From Purshia tridentata (taxonomy: Eukaryota > Streptophyta > Magnoliopsida > Rosales > Rosaceae): a stretch of 64,000 nucleotides of DNA. The position numbers were made by a program, and so were the translations under genes. Shown here in pieces: positions 1 to 12,024 of the stretch (position 1 is its first letter; each line of letters begins with the position of its first letter). Below the pieces are notes generated by a model. It worked only from the letters and a program-made list of their open reading frames with translations, made no database searches and was not told the origin of the DNA. The stretch covers positions 1 through 64,000 of the forward strand of contig QANT01003439.1 of assembly GCA_003254885.1 (NCBI GenBank), in the 5' to 3' direction.

Positions 1-1258
1 ATAAGGATTCAGGAGCACCTGCGTTCCGACAGATCGCGTGGCATTCACGTGGGTGTGTCCTCATCCTAATGCAGTGAGGCAATGTCATATCTAGGCATCA
101 TTTAGTCCAAATATTACAATGATACCATGGTGACAGCCAAGATAGGATTAGGATATGATTAGACCTTTTAAACATTTTAGCACCGTTGCCTCATCACTCA
201 TCATGGGATATGAAATTTCTTCCTCGGAATTATGTTTAATGTGTTGCGTGAAGTGTCCGCCTAGAAAAAAATTAAAAATTAAAAACTAATATCAAATACT
301 TTATCATGTAATCTTTATTAATGATATTTCTTACATAATATATATGTGAAATTTACATTCATATAATGTGATTCACATGTTTATTATGATAGGTCACATT
401 TTTTCTTTATCTAATATGTTACATATTTTGAGATTTAGGATCAAAATGATGTGAGAAGATTAAGTCTTAAGTTTTCATTATTATTAAGTATATTCTTGAA
501 GCAAATTCGTTAAGAAAAATTGATAATAAAGTAAAAACTGATAAAATATGAAAAATTGGACAATTATCACATTTAGAAAGAGACAACCATAAACATTATT
601 ACAATTATAATTGCCGAAATCATCATAAGATAATGCCGTCCATAAAGGTACACCCACCAACAGAATCATAGAGAAAGGGAGAGATCAACTGAAAAAGAAA
701 GGAAAAGAAAAGATTATTCTTTTTTCATGGAATCGTGAATCATCCCAGGGCAGCTGAAACCAAGAGAATGGCACAATCGTAATTATCAGAAAATGGGATG
801 TCAATTTGGGAAGTGAAAGCTTGCAAGTAAGTGGAAGTTCCTCGAGGAGCGTAAAACGCACGCGTTATGCCCATAAACTATTAATGGTCATGCTCCTCAG
901 AACACGACAATCACAGAAACTTAATCCCAATCCTTCCCCATACAAGTTCAGAACACTTTCATTCTCGGTTCACTGTATTATATCAGAAAATTCAGAAGCA
1001 GCTTTCTCTTTCTTGCATAAACAAATATTACAATTAATGATCTGAATCCCTATTTATTTTCCTTGCTACGAAGATACCATCATACCAATACTTTCCATAT
1101 TTTGAGCAAAAAAAATATCTCTTTTTTATTTGTCATGTCGGTGATTTGGAAGGAGTACTAGTACTTGAACTATAAGAAGAAGAGGAAGCAACCCTTTAGA
1201 AAATTCAGAAAAAGAAGTTGGGGAGTAAAACCCGAAAAAAAGAAAGGCAAAATAGAAG
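1..1258. other. Intergenic, upstream of NAT3
   Basis: This AT-rich spacer holds no reading frame that I can defend as a gene. The last 100 bases or so are purine-rich and probably include the 5' leader of the transporter gene that follows. I see no RNA gene or mobile element. The promoter lies here, but I cannot place a convincing TATA box. Confidence 0.5.
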
Positions 1259-1432
1259 ATGGGGGAAGCAGGAAACCACCACCACCACCAGCATCCGCCA
1301 GTACAGGTGGCTGCGCCACCACGTCAAGGTCCTCAAATGCCTCTTGGAGCGGCAAAAGGTCCCATTTGGACTCCAGCAGAGCAACTCCATCACCTTCAGT
1401 ATTGCATCCACTCCAACCCCTCTTGGCGTTAG

Positions 1433-1463
<31 letters not shown>

Positions 1464-4400
1464 TTTCTTCTTTCTTGGTTTTGGCAAATTTTCTTTGTTA
1501 TTTCGGATTAATACTTAGATTGATTTATTTTATATAAGTTTTTTGAATATTCTGCAAGAAAGCTGATTAAAGTTGGTTTTTTTTTGTTGGTTGGGTTTAA
1601 AAGTGTTGGTATTACTTTTTTAGTTTATTTGCTGCATGTCTTAAACTAAAAGGTGAGGTTGAGGATTTTAAAGAATCTTTTTTTGTTTTTAGGTTACTTT
1701 TTGTGGGTAATCTTCTTCTCAATTTTGCAGATCACTTTTTACTTCCTCTGATTCCGATTCTTTTATCTATTTATTATGTTCAAATCCTTAAGTATACTGT
1801 ATAACTGCTTTTTGTTAGTATTTAGTAATAAGCATATATTTCAAGTTTTCTAGCTTATAAGAATATGATATTGCTTGAAAATATTTTGAAATTTAAAAGA
1901 TAACTTCCCCTGTTTATCCTATGAAGTTATTGGGCTCAACAGCCGTAACAAAATGTTTGCTTTTGTCTCCACTGCAACAACTTGCTTCTGATTGATTGAA
2001 TTTACAGCGGAAACATTCGCACTGGCTTTTCAGCACTATATTGTTATGCTTGGATCTATAGTTTTGATTGCCAGTTTACTAGTTCCTCGGATGGGTGGGG
2101 ATCATGTAAGTTATGTTCACTATATCATAAATTTTATAATATTCTAGCTAACATTAGTGATGACACACTTAGATTTGATGCTAATGTTCTCACTTTATTC
2201 TGACTTTGGGAACAGGGTGATAAGGCCCGCGTGATTCAGACGATGCTGTTTACGGCAGCAATAAACACATTGTTTCAAACATTTTTCGGGACAAGGCTTC
2301 CAACAGTGATGAGTGCATCATTCGCTTTTACCCTGCCGGTGCTGTCAATCATCAATAATTATGCTGATCGGAATTTCACCAATGAACATGAGGTATGCAA
2401 AGTTTCAAAACATGTAATTCAAAGAAGATAAGTGACGCCTTTGTCAACATCCATGGTCTTGTTGAGTCCTTTGAAAATTCATGGCATTTCATTGCAGTTT
2501 GAACCTTTCATGTTCTAATGAGATTATATGACTTTTGTAATATGGTTAGTGGTATAACTACTTCTAAACATATGTGCATATTCCCTGAAATGTATGAAAT
2601 GGTTCTTGATTGGAAGATTCTGCTTCCTTATTGCAACCTGCACATTTGCCATGGATTCTTAAATTGATTTGGAGCAATTTCTATTTAAAGGCACAAAATA
2701 CTTGGATGATAAATGTGAATGATGATTGCAGAGGTTTGAGGTCACAATAAGAACGATTCAAGGATCCATGATTATTACTTCCTTTTTCAACATCTTCATT
2801 GGGTTTAGTCAGGTGTGGGGGCAGTTTACAAAGTACGTAAGCATAATCTTGGATATCATTTAACATTCTACTCATCTCCTTTGTTCTTAATCGTTTCCAC
2901 CTTGAGAGTTATGGCTTGAAGCCTAGACTGAAGTTCTATCAGGTCTTTATTATCCTTATTTTCTAATTATTCTGGCTTTTCTGTTTTACCAGATACTTTA
3001 GTCCCATTGTTATCGTGCCAGTGGTTTGTGTGGTTGGTCTTGGTCTTTTCTCAAGGGGCTTTCCACTTGTAATGTCTCTGATAAAACACTTCCTTTTTTT
3101 TTGTGGCATTCCTAAGACTATTGTCACAACCCTTATCTGACCCTCTTATTTTCTACATAGCTTGGTAACTGTGTGGAGATTGGCCTGCCTATGCTGATTC
3201 TTCTGGTCATTTTCCAACAGGTAATTAATTTTATCCAATCAGCCACTTTTGGTGCTTATAAAATTATCTGTAAGTTTAACAAGACTGTATATTCTTTCGG
3301 CAGTATCTGAAGCGCATTCATTCTAGAGCCCATCTCATACTCGAGAGGTTTGGTTTGCTTCTTTGCATTGCGCTTGTCTGGTCATTTGCTGCTATCCTTA
3401 CTGAGGCTGGTGCTTATAACCATGTTAAAGAGCAGACTAAACTAAGTTGCCGTACAGATCGCACTTTCCTTATTTCATCTGCTCCTTGGTATGTACAGCT
3501 AATGGGCCTCTCAGGTTGCTTAATGAAAGTTAAGAAATTCCATTCAGAAGGTTTATCCTTTTGTGAAATATTGATTATTGTTGTTTCAAATGAAGGATTA
3601 AAATCCCATACCCACTCCAGTGGGGTCCACCCATATTCAGAGCGAGCCATGTCTTTGGGATGATTGGAGCAGCACTTGTTTCGTCTGCAGAGGTTTAGTT
3701 CCTATTCTAGATTAAACTTTCAAAACTATTAATTTTTTCCTTTTTGAAATTTGTGTTCTGTCCTGGACTTTTATATTGTGACCTACTTCGCCATTTTTAT
3801 ATACTCTGACAGTTTGTTAACTGATATAGAATCTTAAATTTTGGATATGGTGCTATGCCTAAGTTTTGACGAAGTAAACAATATCTTCTGTTTCAGTCAA
3901 CTGGAACATTTTTTGCAGCAGCACGGCTTTCAGGTGCTACTCCCCCTCCAGGGCATGTTCTGAGCCGGAGTATTGGCCTACAGGTCTGGTTGCAAATTTT
4001 TGTGCAGCTCCTTCCTCCCTCCCTCCCATCACCCTTACCTTACGGTTTTAAAAGAGCTATCATATCTCTGAACGATTAGATAATATGTGGTTGCTTGTGT
4101 CCAAATTCAGGGTGTTGGTATGCTGCTTGAAGGATTTTTTGGTGCTGTTGTTGGTAACACTGCATCCGTGTAAGAAGCAATGCTGTTATCTAGCTTACTC
4201 TTCAATCTTTTCCTTGAAATAGTTGGCAAATCCTTTTTTGGGTTTTCTATTCTCATGCAATGTTAAGAGAACATGAAGCATGCATCTGGTAAATGTCTAT
4301 TCTATATGGTATCTAGGCTAGTAGAAATGTTTTATATGATGAACCCGGATTCCCTTGATTAGGAGCCTTGAAATATCAATATATAAACCTTTCTTAAGTT

Positions 4401-5560
4401 TTGGCTTCGGATTTCATTCCTGCCTTGAGTTTCAGGGGGTCTTAGTTCTTCTCCAATGTTATTGAGCCAAGTTTTTGAGTTGATGAAACTTGTAAAATAA
4501 GCTTCACCATGTGGTGTATCATGCATGTTTTTATATTACAATACATAAAGTAGGTGAAACCTTGTCAAGTTTCTTACTTGACAAATATGTTGATATTCTC
4601 TTTAGAATAAGTAGTTCTACGGCTTGCTAGCTATCCCAGAGGGAAGATTAGATACAAAGGAAGAAAAAACTGCTAATAAAGAAGAGGAAATTACTAATTC
4701 CTCTAAATGATGTTGCAGTGAAAATGTTGGCCTCCTTGGATTGACGCACATAGGGAGCAGGAGAGTGGTGCAGATATCAAGTGGTTTCATGTTCTTCTTC
4801 GCTATATTTGGTTTGTCTTCTCTACAACCATTTTAAACTGTATAAAACTTATCTGCTGGGTTTATCAAATTGTTTTTGATTGTGTTCCTTTCCTTTGCAT
4901 GTTTCAGGGAAGTTTGGTGCTTTCTTTGCATCTATTCCTTTGCCAATATTTGCAGCCATATACTGTGTTTTATTTGGGATTGTTGGTGAGTAATTGTACG
5001 GCTATTTCTAGTTTTTTTAGGGTCATTTATCATGAAAAATCTCACTTTTTTTGCTCTATCTACAGCTGCTGTTGGGATCTCATTCATGCAGTTTGCGAAT
5101 TGTAATTCCTTGAGAAACATCTATATTTTGGGAGTTTCCCTGTTTCTTGGGATATCAATACCTCAATATTTTATCAGCAACACCAATCAATTTGGTGACG
5201 GACCAGTTGGAACAGACGGTGGCTGGGTAAGTTCCAGAGACAATAGGCTGAAACACAGGCCTGAGCGTGCGCACACACATACACTCTGATGATGACAAGG
5301 ATGGTTTTGTTATCTGATATTCATGATTTTGATGCGTGCAGTTCAATGACATATTGAACACGATCTTCTCATCAAGCCCGACGGTGGCTATGATTGTCGG
5401 GACGCTGCTTGATAAAACACTTGACGCCAAGTATGCAGTTGAAGACAGAGGAGTTGCATGGTGGAAACCTTTCCAGCACAGAAAGGGAGATGTTAGAAAT
5501 GAGGAATTTTATAGTCTACCCATGAGAATACGCGAGTACATCCCCACCAGATATCTCTGA
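1259..5560 (+). CDS. NAT3: Nucleobase-ascorbate transporter, NAT3/PDE135 type
   Basis: Membrane permease of the NAT/NCS2 family, which carries uric acid, xanthine, other nucleobases or ascorbate in characterised members; the substrate of the plant NAT3 type is not settled. Fourteen exons join in phase: 1259-1427, 2008-2105, 2216-2392, 2732-2832, 2993-3068, 3161-3220, 3304-3488, 3596-3692, 3897-3983, 4111-4169, 4719-4810, 4908-4985, 5066-5226, 5342-5560, giving 552 residues. The N-terminus has a His run and a Pro-rich stretch, then QLHHLQYCIHSNPSW as in Arabidopsis NAT3. FQHYIVM holds the conserved QH of the first helix. The family signature appears as ENVGLLGLT at about residues 371-379. The C-terminus ends RIREYIPTRYL, as in NAT3 orthologues. 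Many hydrophobic segments fit a 12-14 helix permease. The start is the first ATG in frame with the conserved N-terminus. The gene looks intact. Assignment to NAT3 rather than another NAT clade is from remembered similarity. Confidence 0.92.
1430..1458. repeat. (TC)n microsatellite at 5' end of NAT3 intron 1
   Basis: A CT-dinucleotide run of about 28 bases starts just after the donor of NAT3 intron 1. It is probably length-variable between individuals and gives a pyrimidine-rich start to the intron. Confidence 0.85.
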
Positions 5561-6989
5561 ACATACACAACCTGTTTATATGCCTGTTTGTATCAGTGGA
5601 TTTTTTGTTCTTATAAGCATCACTAGGATTATAATTATATGTTAATTATATATACAACTATATAATTGATGGTCCTGTATAATTTTCTCTTTGCTTCACA
5701 GCCAGGTCCGTATAGAGTTGCGAGTGAAATAAATCAAGCTATTAAACTGAATCACCACCACCTTCTTAAAGATGATCTGTTGAAAAGGAAACCCAATCTG
5801 AATAGAAAGCAGTGATGAAAGCATTGGTAGTTCACTAGTTTAATTGATTAATTGAATAGGGTAGAAGTCAAAAATCAGAAGAGTTTTTTTTTTTGATCAT
5901 CACTATCGCTGTCAATCGTAAATCATGATTGATGTCAGATCCTGGACCAGTAGCTTTTGTTTCTTTCTTTTTGGCCAAGACAACCACCAAAAAAGAAAAG
6001 CTAATATTTGTGCAAAGTGGCCTGCCAGATAATTATTCTATCTCTATATCATTTTAGTAGCAGACTTGGAGACCAAGGAATGTGAACGCTCCAAATTTCA
6101 ACGACAGATCGAGGACTGGCCCAGTGGGAGACACTGAAAGGCTGAAATTGATTAAAGAAGCAGTCAAGAACCTTACTTTGATCTGTGTTTGAAGGATCCC
6201 TCTCCCACACGTTTTCTCTCTTTATATATATATATATATATCCGAATAAATAAAAAATCCACAATTACATGTGCATGATTTAAATCATTTAATGTTTTTA
6301 TTGTCATTAAAATTTGAAAATTTATACTTTAATTTTTTAAATTATCATCATGACTTGACTAATTCATACTTACTATTTCACTGGTTTTCAACTTGTCAAT
6401 GGTTAGACTAATTAAATCTTCGATGATCCTGTATGCATATTATAAAAAAAGATGATCATGTGAGCCGGAGACAGAGAAAACACAGGCGTGAAATATTAGA
6501 GTTCTAATCCGGATTACCTAATAATTTTTTGGTTTATATCTCTAAAACAACCTGGTTTTAGATATAAACATAAAATTAAAAGGTATAACGAGGAATGGAT
6601 TAAAGGGGGAGTCAAGGTCATGGCCCTCAAAGGTAGGTAACGAATATCAATTATTCCAAATTTCTTGTCCTAACTTTTTGGCTTCATGCTCCCTAGCCGC
6701 CTCTCATCAGCGTACAGTAGTTTAGGCAATACTCTTATGCTCCCTTGACTATATCACCTCCTTATAGTCTCCATACGTTGTTTCTTATGGTGAAGACTAC
6801 CAAATTCAAGCAATGGTGAACACAATAATGGCAGTTCAGATTACTTCTGAAATCTTGAAAGATAAAACAATCACATAAAGATATGTACAAAGATATTCCT
6901 CTAACCCTTCCCTTATTATTTATACTTGTATGGACAAATTGTTTACATCAAAGTGATACAAAATATTGACAACGAATGACACAATTTAT
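5561..6989. other. Spacer between convergent NAT3 and ADR1
   Basis: This holds the 3' ends of two convergent genes. It contains poly(T) near 5884-5898 and a (TA)n run near 6222-6241. No gene, RNA or element could be supported. Confidence 0.5.
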
Positions 6990-9817
6990 TCACTCATCAA
7001 GCCAGTCCAAATCGAAATGCCTCTCTACAACCTCAACATGAAGGCCTGGCAATGCCTTCTTTGCGTCTTCCCACAACCAAGAAATCTCTTCATCACAGAC
7101 CACACGGTGCAGAGACCGTAACGCTGCAGCAGATTTTGGTACATTCTTAATTTGTGAACACTCCCTCATGTCAATCTTTTCCAAACTTGCCAACTTACCA
7201 ATGCCTATGGGAAGGCACCTCAAATTAACACATTGGGAAATATCAATGTACTTCAAACAAAGTAGCTCACAGATGCTAGGAGGAAGTGTCTGCAGTGCTG
7301 GGCATGCATATAGCCTTAGGATTTCTAGAGAGTTTAGATTACCCAAATCAGCTGGTAGCTGGTATAGACTGTGGCAGTTGGTTATGCTCAGGTGCTTGAG
7401 AAAATGCATCCCACAAATGCTTGAAGGCAACCCTAATAAATCATCACAATGATCGATTGTGAGTTCTACAAGTCGAGGAAAGGCTAATTGTTCAAGGCTG
7501 TTACTAATCTTGCATAGTACTATCGAAATTTTTCGTAAATTTTTCAGGGGGAGAGTGGATAATTGAGGGACTGAAACTTTTTCAAGCCAGAGACTTTTCA
7601 AGTTGGCCAAATTTGAGAAGACTGAAAAACCATGGAGAGTTGCATTTGATGTACTGTAATTCATTACTATCAATGCCCTCAGCTTTGGCATGTTATCAAT
7701 GAAGGGAGGTAACAAATACTCGTTGGAGGAGAAATTCAAAATGAGCACTTCAGCCTTAGGGAAGTGCATCTGGAACCAGTCCATCTCTTTCATTTCACCT
7801 GACCATAGTGATTGGTTATGTCAGTACAAAGAGTAAACATATTAAAGTTAATAACCTCAGAATAAAATGATCATATCTTTGAGACATGGTAATACTCATA
7901 CCTGTATGAATTGATACAATGCGGGCGCAAAATGGCTGATCTGAATGCCTCTCCCATTCCCTTGGAAGTTCTGTCTCTCTTCTTGGCATTAGTAACCGAC
8001 TGCGTTCATTAACACAACCTTGATTGCTCAAATGGACAGCAAGGTCCCTCAACACATCATGTTGTGTAACACAGATGTCATAGCAACTGCTATATATCTC
8101 TCCATCTCTGCCAGATTAATATAAACAAAAGGGTTAGAACACAAATTAAGCCGAAGCAAGAGAAATCAAGTCCTCAAAGCATCATACAAACTTGTGTAAT
8201 TGACATACCGTGCATCTTTCACCAGGGTGAGAAGGTTTTTGTTTGAAAGCTCGACGAGAATAGCGAACGCTTCTTCTTCATCGATATCATGGGTTTCAAC
8301 CCACATGTTGGTGAGAACATCTAAAGGAATCTTCTTGTCTTCTGGAAACGCACCCAAATCCAAGAAGCAGTCCTTAACTTTTGGGGCTAACCAGTTAACA
8401 CTAATTGCCATCCGCTGAAGTAGATTGTTCTCATGGGAGTCACAAAAGGGCTCCCCTCTTGACAACTTGTTCCTTGCGTTTGCCCAAATCCTTTCAGCTT
8501 GGTCCCTTAATGAAGCTCCAATCACTTTGAGAGCCAAAGGAAGCCGCTCACACTCATTAACAATCTAAAGTTGAAGAACATAATCAGATGCAAATAAATT
8601 AGAAAACCCATTTTGGTGGGAAGGGAGAGTATGATATTACCTGCTTGACCAAATTCTTATCAGCACCAGGAGGAATCGAGTTTTGGCCAAAAGCAGAGTG
8701 GCAAAACAGAGAGAGTGCTTCATCTTCACTCAGCAACTCCACTTCATAAGAAGCATCAAGAACTGTTGTTGGGTATTTGAAACGCGAAACAACAAGTATC
8801 TTGCAACCGGGTATTTTTATCAGTGATTCGAGCACTGAGAGTGACCACACATCATCCAGAACCACCAGAGTTTTAGATGGCTTTCTCCAGTCATATTGTA
8901 GGTTCCACTGAGGAATCACAGAATTGGGACTCGAAATTTGGTTCTGCATAATGAAACCCACCATCTTCGACTTCAACTGCTCGACATTTGGAGACTGCGA
9001 CACCGTCAGGAATAGAATTCTCTCACCAAAGTAAGCTGCAAATGGTGATTGAAAAAACAGAGTGATCAGTTTCAGATTCTATAGAAATTCTAAACAACCC
9101 ATTAAAGAAAATAATGCAAATTTACTTACTTCGAACTTGATCGTCCTTGCAAAGCTCTCTAGCAAGAGTGGTTTTCCCAGAGCCACCAATCCCACAAATC
9201 CCAACAACCCTCAAATCGTCTCTTCCAAGAATCATCTCCTTCACCTTCTTCTTCCCCAACCCCAATCCCAAAACCACCGAATTGCTCTCCCAGTTCATCT
9301 GCCCCTCCTCCTCCACCCTCCTCACAGCCTCTTCCACCCACCCACCACCACCAGTCCCAATCTTCAACTCCCCGAGCCGCTGCTCTAGCCGCCGGTGCGA
9401 CTCGTCAATCCGGTCAAAGCGCTCGGTGGACTCGAACCTCATGTGGTGCACGTCGGCCAAGATGTGGGCCTGCATAGGGCCCTGGACGAACCGGCCCACG
9501 GTCTTCTCGAGCTTCTCCATCTTCCGGGCCAACTGGAGGTTCTTGTAGACGTTCCAGCGCGGGGCGGCGAGGACCTTCTGGGCCAGCTCGAGGCCATTTT
9601 TGAGCACCTCGGAGAAGCGGTCGAGCTGGAACTGGCGAGCTTGTGGTAACTCCACGCCCGAGTACTTGATCTCTTGGATTGTGGGGAGGATCTCTTCTAT
9701 GTAGGAAATGAGCTCGTCTGCGCTTGCTTTGCAGAGGACTGATTTCCTGGATAGGGTGAAGAGGGTCTTCAGGAGCTCCGTCGCGATCTCACCGGCGAAG
9801 AAGTCTGTCACTGCCAT
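6990..9817 (-). CDS. ADR1: ADR1-type helper NLR (RPW8-NB-ARC-LRR)
   Basis: Helper immune receptor of the RNL class. In Arabidopsis, ADR1 proteins act with EDS1-PAD4 downstream of sensor NLRs and work at the plasma membrane as calcium-permeable assemblies. Five exons on the minus strand (9130-9817, 8641-9035, 8209-8564, 7902-8107, 6990-7798) give 817 residues, close to Arabidopsis ADR1 (787). Order: RPW8-like helical domain (about 4-150); P-loop GICGIGGSGKTT (207-217); kinase-2 LVVLDDVW (286-293); an RNBS-D-like block CFLDLGAFPEDKKIP; QHD at 495-497 in place of the canonical MHD, as is normal for ADR1; then leucine-rich repeats to the end, WLDE. All NB-ARC motifs look complete. An in-frame ATG at 9934 would add 39 residues; I chose 9817 because MAVTDFFAGEIATELLK aligns with the ADR1 start. 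I see no frameshift or premature stop. Confidence 0.95.
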
Positions 9818-12024
9818 TGCTGGAAATGGAAGTGGAAGTGGAAGAAGAGACTCGGCTCTGCTATGGCGGGTGAATTTGTTAGTTAATTTGGGTTGGTTTG
9901 TCTTGTAGATAGCACTTTCTGAGTCGTTTCTCACTTTCTAAAGAGCTTTTTTTTCTACTGATTTTTTATTGAAATGTGACATGTCATATATTTTCTTTAG
10001 GTATAGAGGGACCACGCGTGTTTGTTTTATATACTCGTTTAAGAATAGAGATTTAAATTTAGAGTCCCTTTAATTAAAAATAGCAATGCATGATTCATGA
10101 CTCCAATCATGTGCAACCTTGAAAAACTAAACGGCTTTTAAGTCCTTCACTTGACAGACCAATGATATTAGACTTTAGAGGTAGATTAACAAATTACCCA
10201 ACTGATTGACGGACCCACCCACCTTTTAGTGGTGGAGACAATATGTTATCTTGCACCCTATATTGGTGATTATCGTTGACCAACAAAATGACCATCCTGC
10301 CCTGTCCTTTATCATCAACTTTGAACTTTTATTGTATAGTCTCCACTCTCGATCAGATTTCCAATTTATCGCACAAAAGATGTTACTCTTTCGATCAAAA
10401 TACCCAGCCTATACATCTCTTTGTTCCTGAGAAAACTCAAGGCTGAGTTATGGTAAGCCTTAAATGCAAGTAACCCACAACACAACTATGCCCATTATCA
10501 AATTTATTCAAACTCCAGGCCATTACCAGATTCATTGGTCTGTTTACAGTCAAAAAGCTCGACCGCTTAATTTCTAGAAGGAATATTACCCATGCAGATG
10601 CATTAGACATATATATATGGAGGAGGATCTATGACATTCTCTTTTTTATACAAATTTTCCATAGAGCCCACTCAATATAAAATTTTAACTATTTGAATCA
10701 CTTACTTTTATTAAGAGATAAAAATTAAGTAAATTGAAAGCTCGACCGCTTAATTTCTAGAAGGAATATTACCCGTGCAGATGCATTAGACATATATATA
10801 TGGAGGAGGATCTATGACATTCTCTTTTTTATACAAGTTTTCCATAGAGCCCACTCAATATAAAATTTTAACTATTTGAATCACTTACTTTTATTAAAAG
10901 ATCAATCTTATAAAAAATTAAGTAAATTGAAAATTATTTACTATATAAGATTAAATAGTTAATATTTCAAGTGTTTATTTTGTTAACCATTTAATCAGGT
11001 AAATAATTTTTAATTTTTACAAAAATAATTCTTTAATGAAAGCTTAAAAAATTAACCATTCAGATTATTAAAATTATATATGAAATAAGCCCTATTTAAA
11101 ACTTAGGTCAAAATTAATGTTAAAAATAGAACGCCAACGCCACTAATCCACCATATTTAACTATAAAAGACGGGACCAATTGTCAAAAAAAGTAATAAAG
11201 CACCATTCATGCACCAAGTCAAAAAGCAACTCAAGGGATATGCATTGACTCGGAAGTCTTTGTTTGCAGTAGGCTAAATGAATATATATTAGTGACAATT
11301 ATGGATTAATCACGACCCAATCAGGCAAGAGGACTAAAGTTAGAACTTAGTAGAGGGATTAAAATAAAATAAACAAGCACTACACAAATAAATAATGGAC
11401 CGCTAACACCGAGAAATTAATCCAATATCCATGCTAGGCTTCATTGTTCTGAAAAACTGTCCATGTACAATTTCGGATGAAACACTGATTCATGTATCAG
11501 AGTAATATGAATGAATGAATGAAAATGATGACATAAAGATAGAGCCTATAATTTCAAGATGATTAATTAAACCAATACAATTTATACAAAATCTTGATTT
11601 CGGGCTCAACCCCTCTCTAGTATACCTTTCAGTCAATGGTTCCTGGTGGCCGCCTGGATTGTCAACACGTGGCTTTATGAGACTTAGTGGTTGAGATTCT
11701 TCCTAAGTTCCTATCAATAACAAAGGGAAAGTGACGGAAACAGAAGAAATAAACAGAGACCACTTCAAAAAGGTCCAGATGCTCCTTCTCCTTCTTCTTT
11801 GCCTTCGCCTCCCCTCTCATCAATCACCATATATCCAAAAAGAAAAACAAAGAAAACAACCTTTTTACTTTGAATAAGTAGTTGACAAAAATGTACCCTT
11901 CTTCACAGATATTTGATTATAGTAAATTTCCAATATTCGCTGTACTTCAATTGCTCATATTCCATGCTTAATCTTGGTCCTGTTTTATGACTAATAACAC
12001 AATCTGTTCCTTTACGGCTTGCGT
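9818..12024. other. ADR1 upstream region and OSB downstream spacer
   Basis: About 2.2 kb of AT-rich DNA between two minus-strand genes. It includes the ADR1 promoter and a 183-bp tandem duplication listed separately. W-box cores (TTGACY on either strand) occur at 10276-10281 and 11245-11250, with AGTCAA or GGTCAA forms near 10548, 11103, 11218 and 11626. This would suit WRKY control of a defence gene, but such cores are common by chance in AT-rich DNA. No further gene is visible. Confidence 0.45.
10558..10933. repeat. 183-bp tandem duplication
   Basis: Two adjacent copies each begin CTCGACCGCTTAATTTC, at about 10558 and 10741. They differ by only a few substitutions, plus a gain of about a dozen bases near the end of copy 2. 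Each copy contains a short (TA)n run and the string GGAGGAGGATCTATGAC. The near identity points to a recent event. No reading frame or terminal inverted repeat is visible. Confidence 0.9.

Noticed and set aside
1165-1518. Frames with Lys-rich or Leu/Ser-rich products around the NAT3 start
   Set aside because: They read the first NAT3 exon in the wrong frame and run on into the (TC)n intron repeat.
5281-5345. TGATGA and CTGA strings suggestive of a C/D-box snoRNA in NAT3 intron 13
   Set aside because: Spacing between boxes is too short and no terminal stem pairs, so it is most likely coincidence.
9062-9908. Plus-strand frames across the first ADR1 exon
   Set aside because: They are shadows of the GC-richer ADR1 exon; the minus-strand protein has all RPW8 and NB-ARC motifs.
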